Under the pieces are notes generated by a model. The model made no database searches. It was not told where the DNA came from and saw nothing but the letters and a program-made list of their open reading frames with translations. Made by a program: the position numbers and the translations under genes. Positions 53,781-61,457 of a DNA stretch of 64,000 nucleotides are shown piece by piece. This DNA comes from Paenibacillus tyrphae. GTDB lineage: Bacteria; Bacillota; Bacilli; Paenibacillales; NBRC-103111. The stretch lies in assembly GCF_027925525.1 (NCBI RefSeq), contig NZ_BSDJ01000004.1, positions 305,298 to 369,297 on the forward strand, given 5' to 3'. The stretch's first letter is position 1. The number at the start of each line of letters is the position of its first letter.

Positions 53781-55382
53781 ATGAAGAAAGCAACGAAACG
53801 AATCGCCGTGTCGCTTCTGATGTCCGCCATAATTGGCGCATCGGGCGCGCAAGCCGCCGAGTGGTCGAAGGACGCCCTGCGGGGCGAGAACGGGCAACCG
53901 TTAACGGAGATGACGACATTGGCCGGAAACGGCGGCTTGGGGAGCGCGGACGGAGCGGGCGCGTCCGCTTCCTTCCGGATGCCGGGAGGATTGGCTGTGC
54001 TGAAGGACGGTACGGTGCTGGTTTCGGATACCCGAAACCAGCTGATCCGCAAGCTGTCGCAGGGGGCGGTCAGCACCTTCGCCGGCGCAGCCTATAAACA
54101 GGACGGCAAAGGCTTCCCTGTCGGCGCTCTGTTAGACGGGAAGAGCGATGCCTCGCTTTTCAACGAGCCTCAAGGACTTGCGGCCGACGCTAATGGCAAC
54201 GTATACGTAGCCGATTCGGGAAATCATGCGATCCGTAAAATAGATCCCGCCGGTCAGGTTAGCACCGTCGCCGGCAGTGGGCTGCTTGGAAGAAAGGACG
54301 GCAAAGGGAAGGATGCTATGTTCTATCGTCCGACGGATGTGGCCGTCGCAGCCGACGGTACCTTGTACGTGGCGGACTCGCTCAATCATGCGATCCGAAG
54401 CATATCGCCTTCGGGTGAAGTCAAGACGCTGAACGCCTTGTCGTCCCGCGTCGCAGAATTGTTTCCCGGACAAGTATCGCCCGCGGGGGATTTTGCCGAC
54501 GGGGATTTGAAAAGCGCCAAATTTAACGAGCCGACCGCTCTTGTGCTGGATGCCAAAGGGAATTTGATCGTAAGCGATTCCGGGAACCAGCGCATCCGAT
54601 ATATCGATTTGCAGCAGGGGAAAGTAACGACGCTGGCGGGCGGAGGTCAGGCGGCAACAAACAAAGAACTGCACGTTCAGGGAGGCTTCGCCGACGGGAG
54701 TGCGTCGGATGCGCGATTTAACTTTCCGTTGGGCCTTGCCTTGACGGAAGAAGGCGGACTTGTTATTGCCGACAGCCAGAACCATGCGATTCGTTACTTG
54801 CTGGACGGGCAAGTCAGAACCATTGCCGGGGCATCCGGCCGCATAACCGGAAATGCCGATGGTATTGAAGGAAGCGCTGCGCTCCATCGTCCGATGGATG
54901 TCGGAGTTCGCGCCGACGGATCGATACTGGTGGCCGACGCCTACAACAACAAGCTTCGCGAAGTCAGTCTGTATCGGTTGCCGGACGGTCTTCCGAAGGA
55001 TGGCGCCGTCAAAGTCGTCGTGGACCGGCAGCAGATCGCGTTCGAGGCCCAGCCAGAGATCGTCAACGGTAGAACGATGGTACCGATCCGGGCCATTACG
55101 GAAGCGCTTGATTATAAAGTGACGTTCGACGATGCGGCTCGGGCCGTGCAGCTCGCCAAGGACGGCCAAACGATCGAGCTGTATATCGGAAAGACCGGGA
55201 TCAAGCGGACGGTACCCGGACAGGAAGCAACCGTTAAGCCGACGGATGTCGAGCCTTATATTTCGCGAAATCTCACCTTCGTACCGGTCCGTTTCTTTGC
55301 AGAAGAAATCGGAATGGACGTTCAGTGGGACGAGGCGACACGTACGGCGATTGTGCGCAGCAAAACGAAATTATCAAAGTAA
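53781..55382 (+). CDS. Exported NHL-repeat propeller with a copper-amine-oxidase-type stalk domain
   Basis: A 533-residue secreted protein: signal peptide about 1-26, then six or so NHL repeats (about 40-400; phrases such as NEPQGLAADANGNVYVADSG and NHAIRKI recur) forming a beta-propeller. A C-terminal Cu_amine_oxidN1 stalk domain (about 410-530; PEIVNGRTMVPIRAITEALD, FVPVRFFAEEIG) follows, typical of Paenibacillus envelope proteins. GGAAGGAGC precedes the ATG, 28 nt after the FecR gene, so they are co-transcribed. Ligand unknown. Confidence 0.9.
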   Translation: MKKATKRIAVSLLMSAIIGASGAQAAEWSKDALRGENGQPLTEMTTLAGNGGLGSADGAGASASFRMPGGLAVLKDGTVLVSDTRNQLIRKLSQGAVSTFAGAAYKQDGKGFPVGALLDGKSDASLFNEPQGLAADANGNVYVADSGNHAIRKIDPAGQVSTVAGSGLLGRKDGKGKDAMFYRPTDVAVAADGTLYVADSLNHAIRSISPSGEVKTLNALSSRVAELFPGQVSPAGDFADGDLKSAKFNEPTALVLDAKGNLIVSDSGNQRIRYIDLQQGKVTTLAGGGQAATNKELHVQGGFADGSASDARFNFPLGLALTEEGGLVIADSQNHAIRYLLDGQVRTIAGASGRITGNADGIEGSAALHRPMDVGVRADGSILVADAYNNKLREVSLYRLPDGLPKDGAVKVVVDRQQIAFEAQPEIVNGRTMVPIRAITEALDYKVTFDDAARAVQLAKDGQTIELYIGKTGIKRTVPGQEATVKPTDVEPYISRNLTFVPVRFFAEEIGMDVQWDEATRTAIVRSKTKLSK

Positions 55383-55400
55383 TTTGCATACCGACAAAAT

Positions 55401-55455
55401 AAGACCTATTCCGAGGAAAATTTTAAGCGGCGCTCTTCTTGGAGTAGGTCTTTTC
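55401..55455 (+). terminator. Terminator of the cyclase/FecR/NHL unit
   Basis: AAGACCTATTCC / GGAGTAGGTCTT stem with a long loop and TTTT. Confidence 0.7.
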
Positions 55456-55565
55456 GATTAGGTTTACATCGGAAGAAAGGATGCAGGAAGCGAAGCGAGA
55501 GTATTAAGAAAAGCGCTTCTCCCGCCGATATAGTTTGCAGGAAGACGGAAAGAGAGGGGCGCCCC

Positions 55566-57014
55566 GTGAAACCGAAAGATTCGAAGGATTCGGAAGAACA
55601 GCTTCAGCTCTTTTTCAAACAGGATCCGTTTTATTTAAAAAAATACGTCAAAGAGCATCCGAACAATAAAATGGCGTGGTACTTGCTCGGGCGCGACTAT
55701 GAAGCGCAAGGAAAAAAGGGAAAAGCGCTGTACTGTTACGCGCAGGCCGGAGAAGTCTATGAAGCGTATGAGAATCAGAAGGTGGCTCTGCCTCCTGAAG
55801 AAATCGAACCGATCCATCGCTGGGGAACGGAACGTCAGAAGGACAGACGGAAGCGGTTCGTCCGCCTGATGGCCGTCGGTCTACTCGCGTTTGCCGGTGT
55901 ATTGTTTGCCCCGGAGCTGGGGCGTATATTCGAGAAGACGGAAGAAAGCGCCCGCACTCCGATCATCGTGCTCCCGGAAGGGATGACGTCGTCCGAGCTG
56001 CAGGAAACGAAAGTGTACTACCTGGCCGGCGAGAAAACTCAACAGAATGTCGGCGCGGCGCTGCAAGAGATGCTTCTGCGGGAAAGAATCAGCAGCTACG
56101 CGATTTTGGCCCGGGGCATTCCGCTCGCCGGTACCGCTTGGATCAACTGGTTGAAGAAGCCGGAGACGCTGCTTTCCGTCGAAGCAAAAGCAAATGCGGC
56201 GCAGCAGCAGATCGATTATCATGATGCGGCAGCTTGCGGCTGCCAGCCAAGCGATCCGCAGAAGGCGGATGGCATTGTGGCCGCTTGGATGACGAAGCAG
56301 GAGCAGGATCTCGTGCTGCGCTCCGCCGTTGCGGCTTATATTCGGCGTACGGGGCAAGCGCCGGCGCGTGCTTCGCAGCTGACGGAAGCGTACCCGAACA
56401 ACATGCTGCCGGGGCTGACTCCCTATATGAAGGAAACGTTCGACCGGGACAAGGAGGCCTTGGCTGCAGAACTGAGCGAATGGCTCAATCAACCCGGGGC
56501 ACAGCCTGCGGCCGTCGACGGAAATCCCGTGCCGCCGGGAACGGGACAGGCTAGTCTGACCAAGCCGTTAACCGAACCTATGCGGATTATTATCGATAAG
56601 CAGGCACACCGCCTGTCGGTCGTCAGCGGCAACATCGTTGTCCGTAATTATCCGGTAGGCTTGGGGGCCGAACGAACACCGGAGGGCAGCTTCGTCATCT
56701 CGGAAAAGGTGCGCAATCCGAACGGGAAGTCGAACGGGGAATTCGGGAGCCGGGGGATGACACTGTCCGATACGAATTATGCGATTCACGGAACGAACCG
56801 GCCGTCCAGTATCGGCAAGGACGAATCGCTAGGCTGCATCCGTATGGCTAAGGAGGATGTGGAGGAGCTGTTCGACCTGGTGCCGCTCGGAACGAGCGTG
56901 ACGATCGGTAAAGGCTCGCTGTCCAAGGAGGAATCGCGCAGCCCCGAACCGTATGGGGTGACACCGCAAAGCGTCGATACGAATCCCGGGAAGAAGTACA
57001 ATTGGTTGAATTAG
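55566..57014 (+). CDS. L,D-transpeptidase (YkuD) with cytosolic TPR-like head and membrane anchor
   Basis: A 482-residue protein. A cytosolic TPR-like N-terminus (about 15-75, NNKMAWYLLGRDYEAQGKKG) precedes one membrane helix (about 99-117). A middle extracytoplasmic region follows, and a YkuD domain sits at about 340-455 with the catalytic HGTN (His about 408) and SLGCIRM (Cys about 424). It crosslinks peptidoglycan through meso-DAP or anchors proteins. GTG start after GAGAGGGGCGCC. Most relatives carry LysM instead; the cytosolic TPR head is unusual. Confidence 0.9.
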   Translation: MKPKDSKDSEEQLQLFFKQDPFYLKKYVKEHPNNKMAWYLLGRDYEAQGKKGKALYCYAQAGEVYEAYENQKVALPPEEIEPIHRWGTERQKDRRKRFVRLMAVGLLAFAGVLFAPELGRIFEKTEESARTPIIVLPEGMTSSELQETKVYYLAGEKTQQNVGAALQEMLLRERISSYAILARGIPLAGTAWINWLKKPETLLSVEAKANAAQQQIDYHDAAACGCQPSDPQKADGIVAAWMTKQEQDLVLRSAVAAYIRRTGQAPARASQLTEAYPNNMLPGLTPYMKETFDRDKEALAAELSEWLNQPGAQPAAVDGNPVPPGTGQASLTKPLTEPMRIIIDKQAHRLSVVSGNIVVRNYPVGLGAERTPEGSFVISEKVRNPNGKSNGEFGSRGMTLSDTNYAIHGTNRPSSIGKDESLGCIRMAKEDVEELFDLVPLGTSVTIGKGSLSKEESRSPEPYGVTPQSVDTNPGKKYNWLN

Positions 57015-57015
57015 G

Positions 57016-57258
57016 GAGCTTGGTCGTCCAAGTCGGCTGTGGCTTCAGTACGAAAAGCATCACCTTGATAGTCGGTGGAGTATGCCCTTACGGCCGGCCG
57101 CTCTTGAAACTCGTGATATTCAGATTCCATTTTGCGGTATAATCACGAATTTCAAAGGCGGGCAGCGCAAGCGCTTCCTACAGGGCATACTCCACCTGTT
57201 TTACCGGTGATATTTTCAAAAGACTTCTGCCATAGCCTTAGTTTAGAAGACCAAGCTC
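57016..57258. mobile_element. Foldback miniature element (second family), about 243 bp
   Basis: GAGCTTGGTC at 57016-57025 is the reverse complement of GACCAAGCTC at 57249-57258. Nested inside are a 15-bp perfect pair (57074-57088 with 57182-57196) and a 14-bp pair with one mismatch (TTGAAACTCGTGAT with ATCACGAATTTCAA). The whole element can fold into one long interrupted hairpin. No coding potential. It is unrelated in sequence to the element at 7196-7510. It starts 2 nt after the L,D-transpeptidase stop. Confidence 0.75.
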
Positions 57259-57290
57259 TTGTGCGAGAGGATGGAAAGCGCTAACAAGCC

Positions 57291-57428
57291 TTAATGGTTG
57301 AAAATAAGCAGAACAATCATGCCGAGAATGACGACGCCGAAGATGGAGCTGGCCCACACGATCAGCTTCTTATTAGGCTCATCCTTTGTTTTCCGCTGCG
57401 CATAGGGGGATATTTTCTTTTTTTGCAT
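57291..57428 (-). CDS. Small single-helix membrane protein, 45 residues
   Basis: ATG at 57428 preceded by TGAGGTCT encodes a basic cytosolic head (MQKKKISPYAQRKTKDEPNK) and one helix (LIVWASSIFGVVILGMIVLL) ending IFNH. The positive-inside pattern and clean helix support a real gene. An ATG at 57464 in frame lacks a ribosome binding site. No family recognised; convergent with the foldback element side. Confidence 0.7.
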   Translation of the reverse strand: MQKKKISPYAQRKTKDEPNKKLIVWASSIFGVVILGMIVLLIFNH

Positions 57429-57592
57429 AGACCTCAGCCCTGCCTTTTTGTTTGGATTAAGCATATTTTAACATAATGTATTGTTTGAAGTTGTATGGAT
57501 TTTGTGACTTGTCCCCTTTATTTTTGTTTCGTAAAGCGCTAAACTGTCAAAAGAGACTAACGAAGAGACACGTGCGGGGAGAGGACAGAAGC

Positions 57593-58687
57593 ATGCTTTA
57601 CAAAAAAATCGCAAAGCCGGTGCTGTTCGGGATGGACCCGGAGAAGGCGCATCATCTCATTATCGACGGACTGCATACGTTCGCCAAGCTGCCAGGCGGA
57701 CGGGGACTGCTCCGCGCGATGTGGGGCGTCCGGGCGTATCCGGAGCTGGAGAGCGAGCTATGGGGGATCAGGTTTCCGAATCCGGTCGGCTTGGCGGCAG
57801 GGTTGGACAAGAATGCGAAAGCGGTCCCCGGTTTTTCGAACATCGGTTTCGGCTTTATGGAAGTCGGCACGGTGACACCGAAGCCGCAAGCCGGCAATGA
57901 GCTGCCGCGGCTGTTCCGGCTTCCGGAGGACGAGGCGCTCATTAACCGGATGGGGTTCAACAATGTCGGAATCGAAGGCATGAAGCGAAATTTGCGCAAT
58001 CAAGGCCAGCGCACGATTCCGCTTGCCATCAATATCGGAAAAAACAAAACGACGCCCAACGAGCAGGCAGAAGACGATTACCGCGCTTGCATTCAAGCGT
58101 TATATGGGTACGGAGACTTTTTCGTCGTCAATATCAGTTCGCCGAACACGCCGGATTTGCGCAATCTGCAGCACGGGGATGATCTGTCGCGCCTGCTCGC
58201 GGCTGTGAAGGACGAGATCCGCAAGCAGCATGCCCGCTTCGGCGGACGGGAGAAGCCGGTGCTCGTGAAGATTGCACCTGATCTGACGGCGCAGGAAATC
58301 GAGTATATGGTCGAAACGATCGTACGGAGCAACGTTTCCGGTATCATTGCGTCCAATACGACGATCACCAGAGACGGTCTGCGCCATGCGAACCGGGGAG
58401 AAACGGGGGGATTAAGCGGCCGACCGCTGACGGAGCGCTCCACCGAGCTGATTCGAACCGTATACCGTTTAACGGACGGGAAGCTTCCGATTATCGGATC
58501 GGGAGGCATTTTTACGGCCGAGGACGCCTATGCGAAGATTCGGGCGGGAGCCAGTCTGGTCGAAGTATACACCGGCTTGATCTACGAAGGGCCGGACGTG
58601 CTGCGGCGCATTAACCGAGGACTTCGCACATTGCTTCGGCAGGATGGATTTACGCACATATCGGAGGCGATCGGATCGGGGCATTAA
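57593..58687 (+). CDS. pyrD: Dihydroorotate dehydrogenase, quinone-dependent class 2
   Basis: A 364-residue PyrD oxidising dihydroorotate to orotate with quinone as acceptor. The N-terminal helical membrane-contact domain (MLYKKIAKPVLFGMDPEKAH) and class 2 signature NPVGLAAGLDKNAKA, the catalytic Ser in VNISSPNTPDLR and the FMN phosphate region SGGIFTAEDA are present. Bacillus species carry the class 1B PyrD-PyrK pair in the pyr operon; here a class 2 enzyme stands outside any pyr operon. ATG 57593 follows GGGGAGAGGA. Confidence 0.93.
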   Translation: MLYKKIAKPVLFGMDPEKAHHLIIDGLHTFAKLPGGRGLLRAMWGVRAYPELESELWGIRFPNPVGLAAGLDKNAKAVPGFSNIGFGFMEVGTVTPKPQAGNELPRLFRLPEDEALINRMGFNNVGIEGMKRNLRNQGQRTIPLAINIGKNKTTPNEQAEDDYRACIQALYGYGDFFVVNISSPNTPDLRNLQHGDDLSRLLAAVKDEIRKQHARFGGREKPVLVKIAPDLTAQEIEYMVETIVRSNVSGIIASNTTITRDGLRHANRGETGGLSGRPLTERSTELIRTVYRLTDGKLPIIGSGGIFTAEDAYAKIRAGASLVEVYTGLIYEGPDVLRRINRGLRTLLRQDGFTHISEAIGSGH

Positions 58688-58714
58688 GGCAAGAAAGATT
58701 TGGAGGTCGACGGA

Positions 58715-59518
58715 ATGGATGGACGCGATTGGAAAAAATTTCTACTGCCTTACGAACAGGCGGTCGAGGAATTGAAAGTCAAATTCAAGACATTGCGCGC
58801 GGAGCTCAAAAGCCGGGATGAATATTCGCCTATAGAATTCGTAACCGGCCGGGTCAAGAGGACTTCCAGCATTTTGGAAAAAGCCAAACGGCTGAGTGTT
58901 CCGATGGATCAGCTCGAGACCGGGATCGAAGATATTGCGGGCATTCGGATCATGTGTCAATTCGTTGAGGATATCGAACGATTGGCCGAATTGATCCGTG
59001 CCCGGGAAGATATGACGCTATTATATGAGAAAGATTATATTACGAATAAAAAGCCGAGCGGTTACCGCAGCTACCATATGATTGTGGAATACCGGGTCCA
59101 GACGGCGCTCGGCATGAAGCGCGTGCTGGCCGAGATTCAGCTGCGGACGCTGGCGATGAATTTCTGGGCGACGATCGAGCATTCGCTGAACTATAAATAC
59201 CGGGAAAGCTTGCCGGAGGATGTCGTCGCACGGCTCAGCCGGGCGGCGGAAGCCGCTTACCAGCTCGATCAGGAGATGAGCAGCATCCGGGAAGAGATCG
59301 TCGAAGCGCAAAAGCTGTTCGAGGACAAGTCGAGTATTGTGACCAAGGTGCTAAACGGCATTCAGGAGCTGTATTTTCATCTGCGAGTGCGGGAAGCCGC
59401 GCAGTTTCAAATGCGCTTCAACGAGCTGTGGGATACGGATGACGTCTGGCTGCTGAAGAAGCTGTCAAACGAGGTGGATCAGGCGGTTCACCGGGCGAAG
59501 AAAAATTCCTTGGCCTAA
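58715..59518 (+). CDS. relQ: Small alarmone synthetase RelQ/YjbM
   Basis: A 267-residue standalone (p)ppGpp synthetase without hydrolase or regulatory domains. Synthetase motifs GIEDIAGIRIMCQFVEDIERL, YITNKKPSGYRSYHMIVEY and AEIQLRTLAMNFWATIEHSL are complete, followed by a C-terminal helix set. It makes (p)ppGpp in cell-wall stress in Bacillus. ATG 58715 with GGAGG 8 nt before it. It begins 27 nt after pyrD, so it may be co-transcribed. Confidence 0.95.
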   Translation: MDGRDWKKFLLPYEQAVEELKVKFKTLRAELKSRDEYSPIEFVTGRVKRTSSILEKAKRLSVPMDQLETGIEDIAGIRIMCQFVEDIERLAELIRAREDMTLLYEKDYITNKKPSGYRSYHMIVEYRVQTALGMKRVLAEIQLRTLAMNFWATIEHSLNYKYRESLPEDVVARLSRAAEAAYQLDQEMSSIREEIVEAQKLFEDKSSIVTKVLNGIQELYFHLRVREAAQFQMRFNELWDTDDVWLLKKLSNEVDQAVHRAKKNSLA

Positions 59519-59594
59519 TAGTCCGGTGAAGCCGGGCCGGCGGTCCGTTATTCACCGGGCCTCCGCTGGAGGCGACCGAAACGGAGGCGAGACG

Positions 59595-60017
59595 GTGACA
59601 ACGTCATACGATCGTTTATATATAGAATTCGTCTATTATTTCAACGTGGCGCGCGACTATTTCGAATGTCACGAAGTGATGGAGGAGCTTTGGCTCGAGG
59701 AAGGCAGACATCCGCTGTATCAAGGCCTGCTGCAGGTGGCAGTGGGCCTTTACCATTACCGCAACGGCAATACGAGCGGGTCGATCAAGCTGTTTACCGC
59801 GGCCTTGAACAAATTGGATAACTACCCGGAGGATGCGCTGGGGATCGACCTGGGCCGGCTTCGCGACGACAGCCGCCTATACTTGAACAAGCTGGCTCAT
59901 GCGGAGGAGGAGCCGTTTGCTTTCTACGATCTGGACATCCTCATTCTGGATGCCGATTTGGAGGCATTGGTGGAAGAGCTTAGGCTGCATCCGCCGGAGC
60001 CGCACGAAGAGAATTAG
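59595..60017 (+). CDS. DUF309 protein
   Basis: A 140-residue helical DUF309 protein. The signature FECHEVMEELWLEEGRHPLYQGLLQVAVGLYH is present with its conserved His/Glu set. GTG start after GGAGGCGAGACG. Function unknown; in Bacillales it often lies near segregation scpAB or housekeeping genes. Follows relQ by 76 nt on the same strand. Confidence 0.9.
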   Translation: MTTSYDRLYIEFVYYFNVARDYFECHEVMEELWLEEGRHPLYQGLLQVAVGLYHYRNGNTSGSIKLFTAALNKLDNYPEDALGIDLGRLRDDSRLYLNKLAHAEEEPFAFYDLDILILDADLEALVEELRLHPPEPHEEN

Positions 60018-60046
60018 ACCGGAGGCCAGACGCAGCACTGCCGACG

Positions 60047-60703
60047 CTAGGATCGCCGCGAGACGAGAACGGCCTGCAGCCCGACCCCGCACACGGTAAG
60101 CCAAGCCGCCCCGGCGGCAAATCCGGCGACAACGTCGCTCGGGTAATGAACCCCCAAGTAAATGCGGCTTACGCCGATCATGATGATCAAACAGCCGGCC
60201 GTTACGGCGATCAGCAGCTTCAGAACGGGAGATTTGACGAACATCAAGAAGAGCATGGCCAACATGCCGTAGAAGACGATCGATGCCATGGAATGTCCGC
60301 TGGGGAAGCTGTAGCCCGTTTCTTCAACGATCCGGCGCAGCGTAGGCCGCTCCCGTTCGAAAATTTGCTTCAGCAGCTGATTGAATAGCATACCGCCGGT
60401 GACGGCTACCACGAAAAAAAGAGCTTCCCATTTCTTCTTTCGCCACACCATCAGAGATACGCTAACGGGCAGCAGGACGAACAACGTCTGAAACGCTCCG
60501 AATAAGGTAATTCCCTTCATCCATACGGTCAGCTTAGGACTGATATGCGATTGAATCCAATCGATGTAGGTCCGGTCAAAGCGCTCCAGTTGATTTTCCT
60601 GTAAATCGTGCGCGAACTTCACGAAGATCAGAATCGACAGCAGCACGATGACGACTGCGGTCAATATATATTTTCCGGTCAGCCATACTTGTTTGGGTTG
60701 CAT
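60047..60703 (-). CDS. PAP2-family membrane phosphatase
   Basis: A 218-residue phosphatidic-acid-phosphatase-type enzyme with about six helices. The three phosphatase motifs are KQIFERERP, SFPSGHSM (catalytic His) and SRIYLGVHYPSDV. Candidates are undecaprenyl-pyrophosphate or phosphatidylglycerol-phosphate phosphatase activity. ATG 60703; AAAAAGGAGC lies 16 nt upstream, longer than usual. It follows the thioredoxin-like gene on the same strand. Confidence 0.9.
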   Translation of the reverse strand: MQPKQVWLTGKYILTAVVIVLLSILIFVKFAHDLQENQLERFDRTYIDWIQSHISPKLTVWMKGITLFGAFQTLFVLLPVSVSLMVWRKKKWEALFFVVAVTGGMLFNQLLKQIFERERPTLRRIVEETGYSFPSGHSMASIVFYGMLAMLFLMFVKSPVLKLLIAVTAGCLIIMIGVSRIYLGVHYPSDVVAGFAAGAAWLTVCGVGLQAVLVSRRS

Positions 60704-60740
60704 CGTGGCCCGTAACAGCTCCTTTTTAAAGAAATGAAAT

Positions 60741-60772
60741 AAAAAAGAAACAGCGGACCGCAATCCGCTGCT
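60741..60772 (-). terminator. Terminator between the thioredoxin-like and PAP2 genes
   Basis: On the minus strand CAGCGGA / TCCGCTG then TTTCTTTTTT. Confidence 0.8.
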
Positions 60773-60809
60773 TCGGGTATCCTTGGGCGTCCACCGACAG
60801 CCGGCAGGA

Positions 60810-61292
60810 TTATTTTTTATGCTTTTCGAAAAAGGCTTTGAACGTTTCGGCCTTTTGTTCACCGACGAGACGCTCGACTTCTTTGCCGCCTTTGTAGTAA
60901 ATCAGGGTCGGGGTTGCTTCGATGTTGTATTTTTGCCATCCGTCCTTGAACTCTTCAAGATTGAATTGCTTGACGTCGATGTTGAAATCCTTGGCGACCG
61001 GCATAAGCACAGGCGTTGTCACTTTGCAGTGAGGGCACGTCGAACCGAAATAATACAGGTAGAAGTCTTCCTGAGCTGCGATCTTCTTGTCGAGCGCGTC
61101 AGGCAAAATGATGTTTTGGTAGTTCGGATCGTCCAGAAGCGCCAGCGTGGCCGGATTCAGCTTGTCCGGCGCAATGCCGTATACGTTGTTTGCGTACTTT
61201 CCGAATTTCGCCTGGTTGGATTGTTGATTGACAAAATAAAGAGCTCCGAAAAGAACGACGATAATAGCTAAAAAGATACCTAACTTTTTCAT
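60810..61292 (-). CDS. Membrane-anchored thioredoxin-like protein
   Basis: A 160-residue protein with an N-terminal helix (about 5-21), then a thioredoxin fold with active site FGSTCPHCKVTTPV (CPHC, a DsbA-like dipeptide) and cis-Pro ATPTLIYYKGG. Likely an extracytoplasmic thiol oxidant or reductant. ATG 61292 follows GAAGAGGGGAATC. Monocistronic, divergent from the next gene. Confidence 0.9.
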   Translation of the reverse strand: MKKLGIFLAIIVVLFGALYFVNQQSNQAKFGKYANNVYGIAPDKLNPATLALLDDPNYQNIILPDALDKKIAAQEDFYLYYFGSTCPHCKVTTPVLMPVAKDFNIDVKQFNLEEFKDGWQKYNIEATPTLIYYKGGKEVERLVGEQKAETFKAFFEKHKK

Positions 61293-61457
61293 GATTCCCC
61301 TCTTCCTACCGAGATAAATGGTCACTCTAAAAACATTCGTTACTTATGCAAAGTTTCCTCCTTCTATCATACAATAAAATTGAAGGATTTTCGACATTGG
61401 CGTGGAATACATGGGTAGACTAGGGACATCCAAGAGAATGGCGGGGAACGTTAGACT

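Noticed and set aside
54132..55169. 345-codon minus-strand frame over the NHL gene
   Set aside because: Shadow of the repeat-rich plus-strand gene.
57294..57476. Plus-strand 60-codon frame
   Set aside because: The minus strand here encodes a 45-residue protein with a clean membrane helix and ribosome binding site; the plus frame has neither.
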